A DNA stretch of 34,177 nt from Frankia sp. R82 (lineage in GTDB: Bacteria > Actinomycetota > Actinomycetes > Frankiales > Frankiaceae), in assembly GCF_023716925.1 (NCBI RefSeq), contig NZ_JAMQQG010000297.1:1-34177 (forward strand), read 5' to 3'. The position numbers were made by a program, and so were the translations under genes. This document shows, one piece after another, positions 22,863-31,273 of this stretch; position 1 is the first letter of the stretch; every line of letters starts with the position of its first letter. Below the pieces are notes generated by a model. The model was not told the origin of the DNA and searched no databases. It saw only the letters and a list, made by a program, of their open reading frames with translations.

Positions 22863-24380
22863 ATGACATCGACGTCGCGGCCACCCGGCGTGGAAACGAC
22901 ACATGGTCCTGACCCGGTGACGTCGAACGGCCTGCCTGCCCGCCGGCGGCAGGTGGTGCTGGGGATCTGCTGTCTGAGTGTCTTCGTCGTCGCGATGGAT
23001 GCGACGATCCTCAACGTCGGCCTGCCGTCGATCAGAAGCGACCTGCACGCCACCGACGCCAGGCTGCAGTGGACGGTCGACGCCTACAGCCTGGTGCTGG
23101 CAAGCCTGTTACTCCTTGCCGGCTCGATGGGCGACCGGTTCGGACGACGGCGCGTTTTCCGGACCGGTCTGACGCTGTTCTCCGTGGGATCCCTGTTGTG
23201 CAGCCTCGCGCCCGGACTCGGCTGGCTGATCGTCTTCCGGATGATCCAGGCGGTCGGCGGATCCATGCTCAATCCCGTCGCCCTGGCGATCATCACGAAC
23301 ACCTTCACCGATCGTCGGGAGCGGGCCCGCGCGATCGGCCTGTGGGCCGCGGTGGTCGGGCTCAGCCTGGCGCTGGGGCCGGTGCTCGGCGGACTCCTGA
23401 TCGACACGGTCGGCTGGCGGTCGATCTTCTGGATCAACGTGCCGGTCGGAGTCCTCGCGGTGGCGCTCAGCGGCCGGTATGTGCCCGAGTCGAGGGCGCC
23501 GCGGGCCCGCCGCTTCGATCCCGCGGGTCAGGCGCTCGTTGCCAGCACCTTCGTCGCCCTCGTGTTCGCGATCATCGAGGCGCCGGACGCCGGCTGGACC
23601 GCCCCGCGGACGGGCGCCGCGTTCGGCGTCGCCGCGCTGGCCCTGGCCGGGCTGGTCTGGTGCGAGAAGCGACGTGCGGACCCGCTTCTCGATCCGCGGT
23701 TCTTTCGCAGCGCACCGTTCTGCGGGGCCACCGCCATCGCGGTCTGCGGCTACGCGACGATGGGCGGATTCCTCTTTCTGAACACCCTCTATCTCCAGGC
23801 GGTACGGGGCTACTCGGCCATGCACGCCGGCCTGCTCACGCTCCCGATGGCGGCGATCGCCGCGGCGACGTCGCCGTTCTCCGGACGACTGGTGGCCCGC
23901 CACGGCCCCCGCCCCGCCCTTGTCCTCGCCGGGATCGCGATACCGGCCAGCGGCGTCATCCTTCTCTCCTTCCTGGGCACCGGCTCGGGCCTCGCGCCGG
24001 TCATCTGCGCGTATGTGCTCTTCGGTGCCGGATTCGGGATGGTCAGTGCCCCCACCACGAACGTCGCCGTCTCCGGGATGCCGCTCGCCCAGGCCGGCGT
24101 CGCGGGGGCCCTCGCCGGTACCAGCCGACAGCTCGGCCTGTCGCTGGGCGTCGCCGTCTTCGGTTCGGTGGCCGCACACCACGGCGCGGGTGGTCCAGGG
24201 ACGGCCACCATCGACCCGACCAGCGGCGCCCCCTGGTGGATCATGATCTGCTGTGGGTTGGCCATCGCGGCACTGGGCGTTCTGACCACCGGCCGCTGGG
24301 CGCAGGACACCGCTGCCCGCACCGCGGCGCTTCTCACCGCCCATCCGGCACCGACGCGGCGACCACCGGGACCGTCATGA
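22863..24380 (+). CDS. MFS transporter, DHA2 (14-TM) drug-efflux type
   Basis: The 505-residue membrane protein of the EmrB/QacA group would export the cluster's product by proton exchange. The first helix carries the motif DATILNVGLPSI (motif D1), loop 2-3 has GSMGDRFGRRRVF (motif A), and ALGPVLGGLLIDTVGWRSIF is motif C of drug antiporters. The number of hydrophobic segments fits 14 helices. It starts at ATG 22863 with GAGGAG upstream, 24 bp after the SDR stop, and so is co-transcribed. It is the last gene before a 277-bp gap that holds a new promoter. Self-resistance as well as export is likely. Confidence 0.88.
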   Translation: MTSTSRPPGVETTHGPDPVTSNGLPARRRQVVLGICCLSVFVVAMDATILNVGLPSIRSDLHATDARLQWTVDAYSLVLASLLLLAGSMGDRFGRRRVFRTGLTLFSVGSLLCSLAPGLGWLIVFRMIQAVGGSMLNPVALAIITNTFTDRRERARAIGLWAAVVGLSLALGPVLGGLLIDTVGWRSIFWINVPVGVLAVALSGRYVPESRAPRARRFDPAGQALVASTFVALVFAIIEAPDAGWTAPRTGAAFGVAALALAGLVWCEKRRADPLLDPRFFRSAPFCGATAIAVCGYATMGGFLFLNTLYLQAVRGYSAMHAGLLTLPMAAIAAATSPFSGRLVARHGPRPALVLAGIAIPASGVILLSFLGTGSGLAPVICAYVLFGAGFGMVSAPTTNVAVSGMPLAQAGVAGALAGTSRQLGLSLGVAVFGSVAAHHGAGGPGTATIDPTSGAPWWIMICCGLAIAALGVLTTGRWAQDTAARTAALLTAHPAPTRRPPGPS

Positions 24381-24572
24381 TGGCGACGCGCGACCGCGGA
24401 CTCCGCGTCCTCCGGAGCGGATGAAGGTCGATCGATTGGAAGAATCTATTGTCGGTGCGGCCGAGCGAACCTGCACAGGCCTTCCGTGTAAAACACCGGC
24501 TGACCAGCGCAGTCGCATTTTTGATAGTCGAGGACAGATTCCTGTCGGCCGGTCGATGGCCAGTAGTCGAAC

Positions 24573-24602
24573 TTGACAGTGCCCACTCGGCAATTTGAGA
24601 AT
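24573..24602 (+). promoter_or_regulatory. Predicted promoter of the second cluster operon
   Basis: TTGACA (24573-24578), 18 bp, then GAGAAT (24597-24602, with A and T at the key -10 positions). It lies in an AT-richer 277-bp gap (24381-24657) that holds no gene, 56 bp before the carbamoyltransferase start. Confidence 0.5.
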
Positions 24603-24657
24603 GTGTAAAGACGCCAGTTCGGGCAGTCCCCCTCTTCAAAAGGGACGGACCTCTGTC

Positions 24658-26376
24658 ATGAATGACATCTTCTGTGGACTCAAGCTCACTCACGACGGCT
24701 GCATGGCCGTGATCAGGAAAAACGAGCTGATCTTCTCGATCGAGGCCGAGAAACTGGAGAACCGGCCGCGCTACTCCCCGTTGAACACGTGGCGTGATCT
24801 CGTCGCGGTGCTCGACGGGCAGGGACTGCGGCCGGATGACCTGACATCTGTGGCGGTGGACGGCTGGGGGCGCACCGGCGGAGCGGACGCGCCCACGCTG
24901 CACGTGGTCGACGATGCGGGAAACAGCAGGTCGGTGCCGGTCGCCGCCTACCGTGATCAGCCCGGTACGGGTGCCGATCCGCTCAGCCGGCCGTTCGAGG
25001 CCGCCGCGCTGTTCGGCGACGGGCTGGTGAAGTTCCGCAGCTTCAGCCACGCGACCGACCACGCGCTGGCGAGCTACTGCAGCAGCCCGTTCGCCGCCCG
25101 GAACCAGCCCGCGCTCATCGTGGTGTGGGACGGCGGAATGGCGCCCTGCCTCTACCACTACGACCCGGCCCACCGGACACTGCGACCGCTGCGGTGGCTG
25201 CTGGATGTCCTGGGCGGTCTCTATCCCGTGTTCGCCACCCACCTGGCGCCGTTCCGCACCGGCGAGACGGCCCTCGACACGGATGTCCAGAAGCTGGAAA
25301 CCGTGATCCTGCCGGTGTCCGGCAAGGCGATGGCCTACGCGGCGCTGGGAGCCCCGGACGACGAGGCCATGGCCGTCATGGCGGCCACCTCGGCCGCGCA
25401 CCGGCCGGCCGATCTGGTGCGCATGTACGTGTGGAGCCGCACCGTGCTGCGCGAGCTGGCGCCCCGGAAGCTCTCCGACGCCACGCTGATCGCCTCGCTG
25501 CAGAAATACCTCGGCGATCTCCTGGCCGAATCCCTGGGGCGGTTCCTGACCGAACACCAGGAGTTCCGCCGAACCCCGCTCTGCCTGTCCGGCGGCTGCG
25601 CCCTGAACATCAAGTGGAACGCCCGGATCCGGGACTCCGGCCTGTTTCCCGACGTCTGGGTTCCGCCCTTTCCCAACGATGCGGGTTCGGCCATCGGTGC
25701 CGCCTGCGCAGAAATGATCGACCGGACCGGAAGGAGCGATCTGCACTGGTCGGTGTTCGCCGGTCCGGAGGTGCCCCCCGCCGGGGACCTGCCCGCGGGC
25801 TGGGCGTCCCGGCCCTGCACGCTCGACGAGCTGGCCGAGCTGCTCGCCGTCGAGGGCGAGCCGGTGGTGGTGTTGACCGGACGGGCCGAGATCGGGCCTC
25901 GCGCACTCGGGCACCGCAGCATCATCGCCCCCGCGACGGACGCCGGCATGCGGGACCGGCTGAACGACCTGAAACAACGCGCGTACTACCGCCCGGTCGC
26001 GCCGATCTGCCTGCAGGAGTCGGCGCCCGAGGTGTTCTCGCCGGGCACCCGGGACCCCCACATGCTGTTCGAGCACCAGGTCCGTCCGCAGTGGCGGGAC
26101 CGGATTCCGGCGGTCGTCCACATCGACGCGAGCGCGCGGCTGCAGACGGTCGGCCCGGACAATCCCGCGATGTACGAGCTGCTGCTCGGCTACCAGCGGC
26201 GGACCGGGATACCGGTGCTGTGCAACACCAGTGCGAACCTCAACGGATCCGGGTTCTTTCCGGACGTCGCCTCAGCGCTGCGCTGGGGGAAGGTTCGGTA
26301 CGTCTGGTCGGAGGGAACTCTCCTGCACTCCTCGGCCGGTCGATTCTCGGCCGGTCGATCCTTGGCCGGTCGATGA
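24658..26376 (+). CDS. NodU/CmcH-type O-carbamoyltransferase
   Basis: The 572-residue enzyme should transfer a carbamoyl group from carbamoyl phosphate, through a carbamoyl-adenylate, to a hydroxyl. The N-terminal Kae1-like domain has LKLTHDGCMAV and FSIEAEKLENR, then the metal-binding pair in FSHATDHALASY (H131, H135), VVWDGGMAP, and LCLSGGCALNIKWN near residue 310. The C-terminal YrdC-like carbamoyltransferase half has GRAEIGPRALGHRSI (about 409) and NTSANLNGSGFFPD. ATG 24658 gives the family's normal start; an in-frame ATG at 24595 lies inside the promoter. Three 15-bp repeats form the last 15 codons, and the stop overlaps the P450 start (ATGA). It probably decorates the aminolipid. Confidence 0.87.
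   Translation: MNDIFCGLKLTHDGCMAVIRKNELIFSIEAEKLENRPRYSPLNTWRDLVAVLDGQGLRPDDLTSVAVDGWGRTGGADAPTLHVVDDAGNSRSVPVAAYRDQPGTGADPLSRPFEAAALFGDGLVKFRSFSHATDHALASYCSSPFAARNQPALIVVWDGGMAPCLYHYDPAHRTLRPLRWLLDVLGGLYPVFATHLAPFRTGETALDTDVQKLETVILPVSGKAMAYAALGAPDDEAMAVMAATSAAHRPADLVRMYVWSRTVLRELAPRKLSDATLIASLQKYLGDLLAESLGRFLTEHQEFRRTPLCLSGGCALNIKWNARIRDSGLFPDVWVPPFPNDAGSAIGAACAEMIDRTGRSDLHWSVFAGPEVPPAGDLPAGWASRPCTLDELAELLAVEGEPVVVLTGRAEIGPRALGHRSIIAPATDAGMRDRLNDLKQRAYYRPVAPICLQESAPEVFSPGTRDPHMLFEHQVRPQWRDRIPAVVHIDASARLQTVGPDNPAMYELLLGYQRRTGIPVLCNTSANLNGSGFFPDVASALRWGKVRYVWSEGTLLHSSAGRFSAGRSLAGR
26332..26376 (+). repeat. Three 15-bp tandem repeats at a gene junction
   Basis: Units at 26332-26346, 26347-26361 and 26362-26376 share the core TGGCCGGTCGAT or TCGGCCGGTCGAT. 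They encode the repeated SAGRF, SAGRS, LAGR end of the carbamoyltransferase. The third unit supplies the ATGA that overlaps stop and start of the next gene. Confidence 0.8.
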
Positions 26377-27644
26377 CCGATCTCGGCGGGGTCTTCACCA
26401 GGCTGCCGGAGGTCCTGCGCGAGCAGCAGCCCTATCCGAGGCTCGCGCAGCTGCGGCAGGCCTCGCCGTACCTGGCCGCCGACGGCGTTGTCGTGGTCGC
26501 CAGGCACGACCACTGCACGGCGATCCTGCGTGATCCCCGCACGAGCAGCGATCGGGGCCGGGCCCGCATCTTCCGCGCGGACGTACGGCCGCCGAGCCGC
26601 CAGCTCGTCGATCTCGATCCGCCGGATCACACGCGGATCCGCCGCCTGGTGTCCCGGTCCTTCACGGCGCGCGCGATGGCACCGCTGGCGGGACAGGTTC
26701 GCCGAACGGTCCACGAGCTGCTCGACGCGGTGCCCGCTGGCGGCCCGTTCGACGTCATCGCCGATCTCGCCTCGCCGCTGGCGCTGTCGACGGTCTGCAC
26801 CCTGATGGGAGTTCCCGCCGCGGACCACGAGCTGGTCGGCGGCTGGTCGCGCACGCTCTCGCGCGGGCTCTACCCGCTCCCGCTGGGCTCCGTCGACCCG
26901 GACACGACGAGGGCCGCCGCACGGGCCGGTGCGCGCATCCTCACCTACTTCAAGAAGCTGCTGGGCGAACCACGAGCGACGCCACCGGGGCCGGTACTCG
27001 CCGACCTGCTGGGCGTCGGTGAGCAGCGAACCCCGCTGGGTGAGAGCGACCTTCTGGGTGTCTGTGCGCTGCTGGTGAACGCCGGGTACGAGACGACGGT
27101 CGATCTCATCGGCAACGGCATCCGGGCGCTGCTGGAACATCCGGATCAGCTGGTCCGCCTCGCCCGCGACCCGAGCCTGGCGCCCGCCGTGGTGGACGAG
27201 GTACTGCGCTACGACTCGCCCGCGCAGATCACCACCCGGGTCGCCACCGCCGACCTGGACGTCGGCGGGCAGCAGATCGCCGCCGGTGACTTCCTGGTGC
27301 TCCTGCTCGGTGCGGCCAACCGCGATCCCGCGGTGTTCAGCCGGCCGGACGACTTCATCGTCGGGCGGCCGGAGCCCGCGGCGCACCTGGCGTTCGCGGC
27401 GGGCCCGCACTTCTGCCTCGGCGGCGGACTCGCGCGCCTCGAGGGCGCCGCCGCCTTCGAGGCGTTCGCCACCCGCGTGATCGAGCCGAGGCTGGCGTCG
27501 ACGCCGGTCGACTACAGACCGACCCCGAGCTTTCGCGGCCCGGAGAGCCTCCCGGTCGGGTGCCGCGGTGTTCGCGCGGCACCGCCCGGAGCGGACGACA
27601 TGGCGGCCGATCACCGGGTCGGCCCGGGAAGGAGACGAGGGTGA
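26373..27644 (+). CDS. Cytochrome P450 (first of two)
   Basis: The 423-residue soluble bacterial P450 has a complete catalytic set: I-helix LLVNAGYETTVDLIG (A237, G238, E240, T241, T242), ExxR in DEVLRYDSP (E276, R279) and heme loop FAAGPHFCLGGGLARLE with Cys348. PPDHTRIRRLVSRSFT near residue 83 is the usual C-helix region. It probably hydroxylates or otherwise oxidises the acyl chain or an intermediate, with external ferredoxin and reductase, as none is encoded here. Its ATG overlaps the carbamoyltransferase stop by four bases, and its own stop overlaps the FAAL start by four bases, so translation is coupled both ways. The last 30 residues are Pro/Arg/Gly-rich and probably disordered. Confidence 0.88.
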   Translation: MTDLGGVFTRLPEVLREQQPYPRLAQLRQASPYLAADGVVVVARHDHCTAILRDPRTSSDRGRARIFRADVRPPSRQLVDLDPPDHTRIRRLVSRSFTARAMAPLAGQVRRTVHELLDAVPAGGPFDVIADLASPLALSTVCTLMGVPAADHELVGGWSRTLSRGLYPLPLGSVDPDTTRAAARAGARILTYFKKLLGEPRATPPGPVLADLLGVGEQRTPLGESDLLGVCALLVNAGYETTVDLIGNGIRALLEHPDQLVRLARDPSLAPAVVDEVLRYDSPAQITTRVATADLDVGGQQIAAGDFLVLLLGAANRDPAVFSRPDDFIVGRPEPAAHLAFAAGPHFCLGGGLARLEGAAAFEAFATRVIEPRLASTPVDYRPTPSFRGPESLPVGCRGVRAAPPGADDMAADHRVGPGRRRG

Positions 27645-29377
27645 GCGCTGCGACCACGGCCACTGCGACCACGGCAAACAGCGTGGCGGGGGCCTTCCGG
27701 GAACGGGTTCGGGAGCACGGCGACCGACTGGCCGTCGCGCTCGTGCGTGACCCCGACGATCCGAGCACCACCGAGTCCTGGACCTACCGCCGCCTGCACG
27801 ACGAGGCGAGCGCCGTAGCCGCGCACCTCGGGTCGCGCAGCCGGCCGGGGGACCGGGTCCTGCTGACCTACCCGTCCGGACCGGACTTCGCCGCGGCGTT
27901 CCTCGGTTGCCTCTACGCGGGTGTCGTCGCCGTCCCGGCGCCGTTGCCCGTGCGGTCAGCGCAGCAGAAGCGGCGGGTGAGCGCCATCGCGACCGACGCC
28001 GGCGCGGCGGTGGTCCTGGCCCATTCCAGCGACCGCGACGTGGTTGCGCAGTGGCTGTCCGACGAGGAGCTCGCGGGGATCGTCCCCGTGTTCACCGACA
28101 TCCTGCCACCGGCTCCGGCGCACACCCCTGCCGCGCCGGAGCCCGGACCCGAATCCGTCGCCTTCCTGCAGTACACGTCGGGTTCCACCGGGGACGCGAA
28201 GGGGGTCGCGCTCACCCACGACAACATCCTGACCAATGCCCGGATCCTGTTCGAGATCACGGCGCTGCCGCCGGCGGAGATCCGCCTGGTCTGCTGGCTT
28301 CCGCTCTACCACGACATGGGGCTGATCGGGCAGCTTCTGAGCCCACTGCTCGTCGGCGGCACCACCTACCTCCTCGACCCCGCCACCTTCGTCCGCCGCC
28401 CCTACTCCTGGCTGCGCACCATCGACCGGTACCGGGCCACGGTGTCGGCCGCGCCGGACTTCGCCTTCGGCCTGTGCGTCGAGCGGATCAGCGACGAGGA
28501 CGTCGCCCGGCTCGACCTGTCGAGCTGGACGATGGCGACCAACGGCGCCGACTGGCTCAACCTGTCGACGATGCAACGTTTCATCGACCGGTTTTCCCCC
28601 GCCGGTTTCCGGGCCGAGCTGTGCCCGGCGTACGGCCTGGCGGAGGCCACGCTGATCGTGGCCAGCCGGCGGGCGGGCACGCTGCGGGTGCTCGACGCGG
28701 ACCGGGGTGCCCTCGACGCCGGTCGCTTCGAGCCCACCGGATCGGCCGAGGCCGCGAAAAAGATCGTCAGCTGCGGGCCGCCCCTCGAGATCGACCTGGA
28801 GCTCGTCGATCCGGACACGCTCACCCCGCTCCCGGACCACCAGGTCGGCGAGATCTGGCTGCGCGGGCGCAGCGTCGCCCTGGGGTACTGGGGGCGGCCC
28901 GACCAGACCCGCCAGCTGTTCCACGCGACGACGGCCGCGGGCGACGGGCCGTACCTGCGCACCGGCGATCTCGGTTTCCGCCACGACGGCGAGCTGTACG
29001 TCACCGGGCGGATCAAGGAGATCATCGTCGTGCGCGGACTGAAGATCTACCCACAGGACATCGAGTCGGCGCTGCGCGCGGAACTGCCCGACCTGGCGGG
29101 CGTCTCCGCCGCCTTCCGTCTGCCGGGCGCCGACGACGAACCGGACCGGGTCGTCCTCACCCACGAGATCAGGCAGGTCCCGACCGAACGTCTGCCGGAA
29201 CTGGCCCAGGACGTCGTGCACCTGGTGGCCCGCGAGTTCGGTGCCCAGGTCGCCGCGGTGCTGTTCCTGCGGCCGGGCCAGGTGCTGCGGACCACCAGCG
29301 GAAAAGTGAAGCGCGTCGAGATGCGCGAACACTTCCTCGCGGGCACGCTGCGGCCGATCTACCAGCACACCCGTTGA
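27641..29377 (+). CDS. Fatty acyl-AMP ligase (FAAL)
   Basis: The 578-residue adenylating enzyme of the FAAL group activates a fatty acid as acyl-AMP and loads an ACP rather than CoA. The P-loop is LQYTSGSTGDAKGVALTHDN (about 177-194), followed by WLPLYHDMGLIGQLLSP, a hallmark of FAALs. MATNGADWLN, AYGLAEATLI, LRTGDLGF, VTGRIKEIIVVRGLKIYPQD and TTSGKVKR (K555) follow. GLKIYPQDIE is the FAAL form of the hinge region. GTG 27641 overlaps the P450 stop and is preceded by GGAAGGAG; the frame continues upstream but is inside the P450 gene. An ACP gene begins 22 bp after its stop and is the obvious acceptor. Confidence 0.9.
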   Translation: MSAATTATATTANSVAGAFRERVREHGDRLAVALVRDPDDPSTTESWTYRRLHDEASAVAAHLGSRSRPGDRVLLTYPSGPDFAAAFLGCLYAGVVAVPAPLPVRSAQQKRRVSAIATDAGAAVVLAHSSDRDVVAQWLSDEELAGIVPVFTDILPPAPAHTPAAPEPGPESVAFLQYTSGSTGDAKGVALTHDNILTNARILFEITALPPAEIRLVCWLPLYHDMGLIGQLLSPLLVGGTTYLLDPATFVRRPYSWLRTIDRYRATVSAAPDFAFGLCVERISDEDVARLDLSSWTMATNGADWLNLSTMQRFIDRFSPAGFRAELCPAYGLAEATLIVASRRAGTLRVLDADRGALDAGRFEPTGSAEAAKKIVSCGPPLEIDLELVDPDTLTPLPDHQVGEIWLRGRSVALGYWGRPDQTRQLFHATTAAGDGPYLRTGDLGFRHDGELYVTGRIKEIIVVRGLKIYPQDIESALRAELPDLAGVSAAFRLPGADDEPDRVVLTHEIRQVPTERLPELAQDVVHLVAREFGAQVAAVLFLRPGQVLRTTSGKVKRVEMREHFLAGTLRPIYQHTR

Positions 29378-29399
29378 CCTCGATGACAGGAGACGACAG

Positions 29400-29705
29400 A
29401 TGAGCACCAGGAACGAGGCGCGTGGCCGGCAGCAGGTCGACGCGGAACAGCTGCGTGGGTGGCTGGTGGCCCGGGCCGCCAGATACGTGCGGATGGACGC
29501 CGCGGACGTCGACTGCGACCTGGCGTTGTCCCAGTACGGCATGGATTCGGTGAGCGCGGTCGCCATCGCCGTCGACCTCGAGGACACCTTCGGGGTCGTG
29601 CTCGACGTCGACACCCTGTGGAAGTACCCGACCGTGAACCAGGTGGTCGAGATGCTGCTGTCCCTCCGGCCGGGCGTGCGCGACCAGCGGGAGGAACTCC
29701 GGTGA
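29400..29705 (+). CDS. Acyl carrier protein
   Basis: This stand-alone 101-residue ACP has the phosphopantetheine site SQYGMDSVSAVAIAVDLED with Ser50 as the attachment residue. The helix order (QLRGWLVARAARYVRMD, then the DSVSA helix, then VVLDVDTLWKYPTVNQVVEM) is that of type II carriers linked to FAALs and to PKS or NRPS loading. It starts at ATG 29400, and its stop overlaps the second P450 start by four bases. A phosphopantetheinyl transferase must come from elsewhere. It should carry the acyl chain from the FAAL to the alpha-oxoamine synthase, and possibly to the P450s. Confidence 0.9.
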   Translation: MSTRNEARGRQQVDAEQLRGWLVARAARYVRMDAADVDCDLALSQYGMDSVSAVAIAVDLEDTFGVVLDVDTLWKYPTVNQVVEMLLSLRPGVRDQREELR

Positions 29706-30970
29706 GTGAACCTTCGACGGCCGGTGGCGTCGTTGCGCGGCAGTGCCCGGTCGACACCTCCCTGCACAGTCGGCTCAGGTCCCCGGATTTCGCGGCGAAT
29801 CCCTTCACCCCGCTCGGCGAGCTGCGCGAGCGCGGACCGGTGCACCGATGCGAGCCGCCCGGCTCATCGCCGATCTGGCTGATCACCCGGTACGCGGAGG
29901 GAGCCGCCGCGCTGCTCGACCGCCGGCTGGTGAAGGACCCGACGGCGGCCGGGCTGCCCGCGGGCTGGCAGCCCGGCGAGGGCACCTCCCAGCTCTGGTC
30001 ACGGGATCTGGCGAGCAACGACCCGCCGCACCACACCAGGCTGCGCCGGCTGGTCGCCCGCCCGTTCACGCCGCGCCGGGTCGAGTCGCTGCGGCCCGGG
30101 ATCGAGCAGGCAGCCCGGGACCTGCGTGAACGCATGGTGAAGCAGGACACCTTCGATCTGATCACCGATTTCGCCGGCGGCCTGACCACCGCCACGATCT
30201 GCGACCTGCTCGGTATCCCGGCCGGGGACCGGGAGCTGTTCCAGACCTGGGGAGACCGGTTCTTCACGGTCACCGTCCCGGGACAGGCCGACAACGACCT
30301 GTTCGTCGCGATCACCAAGTACTTCGCCAGGCTCATCGTCCGCCGGCGCGAGGAGCCGCAGGACGACCTGCTCAGCGCCCTGATCCGGGACACCGGCGAG
30401 GACAGGCTCGACGGCCACGAGCTGATCTCGATGGCGGCGTCGCTGCTGATCACCGGCCATGAACCGGGCGTCCGGCTGATCGGCAACGCGTTGTACCTCC
30501 TGCTGCGCCGGCCCGAGCAGGTGCAGGCGCTGCAGGAGGACCCGACCCGGATCCCGGCCACCATCCGGGAGGTTCTCCGGTTCGACAGTCCGGCCCTGAC
30601 CTCGCTCGTCCGGTTCGCCGCCGAGGACGTGGAGCTCGGCGACGTCGTGATCCGTCGCGGCGACGCGGTGCTGGTCTCCCTGGTCGCGGCCAACCGTGAC
30701 CCGGCCAGGTTCGCCGATCCCGACGAGTTCCGGCCGTCGCGCGACACCACCGGCCATCTCGGGTTCGGCCTTGGTATCCACTTCTGCATCGGCGCGCAGC
30801 TGGCCCAGCTGGAGGCGGAGGTCGCGCTGCGCGAGCTGCTGCCGCTGCTCCCTCATCTCCGCCTGGCCGTCCCGGTCGACGACCTGCGCTGGCACCCGGG
30901 TCTGCAGATGTACGGCATCCGCGACCTTCCGGTCCGGATGGCGGGCGCCGAGTCCGGCACACCCGGATAG
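29702..30970 (+). CDS. Cytochrome P450 (second of two) with altered I-helix
   Basis: This is a 422-residue P450. ExxR is EVLRFDSPAL (E290, R293), and the heme loop FGLGIHFCIGAQLAQLE carries Cys362. In the I-helix the usual acid-alcohol motif reads LLITGHEPGVRLIG: E254 is present but the conserved Thr is replaced by Pro255 and the next position is Gly. Loss of that Thr changes oxygen activation in known P450s, so substrate-assisted catalysis or unusual chemistry is possible. GTG 29702 overlaps the ACP stop, so it ends a tightly coupled set (P450, FAAL, ACP, P450). A carrier-bound substrate is plausible from this coupling, but is inference. Confidence 0.88.
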   Translation: MSEPSTAGGVVARQCPVDTSLHSRLRSPDFAANPFTPLGELRERGPVHRCEPPGSSPIWLITRYAEGAAALLDRRLVKDPTAAGLPAGWQPGEGTSQLWSRDLASNDPPHHTRLRRLVARPFTPRRVESLRPGIEQAARDLRERMVKQDTFDLITDFAGGLTTATICDLLGIPAGDRELFQTWGDRFFTVTVPGQADNDLFVAITKYFARLIVRRREEPQDDLLSALIRDTGEDRLDGHELISMAASLLITGHEPGVRLIGNALYLLLRRPEQVQALQEDPTRIPATIREVLRFDSPALTSLVRFAAEDVELGDVVIRRGDAVLVSLVAANRDPARFADPDEFRPSRDTTGHLGFGLGIHFCIGAQLAQLEAEVALRELLPLLPHLRLAVPVDDLRWHPGLQMYGIRDLPVRMAGAESGTPG

Positions 30971-31273
30971 CGCTCACCGGCCGCATCCGGAGCGGTCATC
31001 GTCGTCCGTCTGATGCCCGGGTCCCGGCTGAAACGGGTCCTCCGTGACCCTCGGGTGGTGCTTGCCAAGGCCCAGCGCGCCGAGCAGGCTCGCCAGGTCG
31101 TCAAACTCCGCCTACGTGACATCGAGTGGCCCGAGCACGACTGGCTCCAACCGCTCGTGTCGACCAGATCGAGGTGCGTGCATGTCACGCACGATAGACA
31201 ACACGCCGGACTGTTGGTGCAGGCCCGGACACGGTGTCAGGATGGTGACGAAACCATCCATACGGGGGACGCC
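30971..31273. other. Gap between cluster and TIR gene
   Basis: No separate gene is supported. The TIR frame stays open back to an ATG at 31013, reading LKRVLRDPRVVLAKAQRAEQ and RLRDIEWPEHDW. This looks like a coding remnant joined in frame rather than part of the TIR protein, since no ribosome site precedes 31013. Confidence 0.4.

Noticed and set aside
25125-27644. Long 839-codon frame joining carbamoyltransferase and P450 regions
   Set aside because: Its first part is an out-of-frame reading of the carbamoyltransferase; only the part from 26373 is the P450, so this is not a fusion protein.
18262-30970. Resemblance to cyanobacterial guanidino-alkaloid clusters, which also join an oxoamine synthase, an O-carbamoyltransferase and sulfotransferases
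   Set aside because: No amidinotransferase, Rieske oxygenase or PKS-like loading domains are present, and an FAAL and ACP point instead to a fatty acyl substrate. The shared families look coincidental.
31013-31273. ATG at 31013 as start of the TIR protein
   Set aside because: It has no ribosome site and adds non-TIR sequence, whereas GTG 31274 has GGGGGA upstream and places the TIR first strand at residues 6-12.
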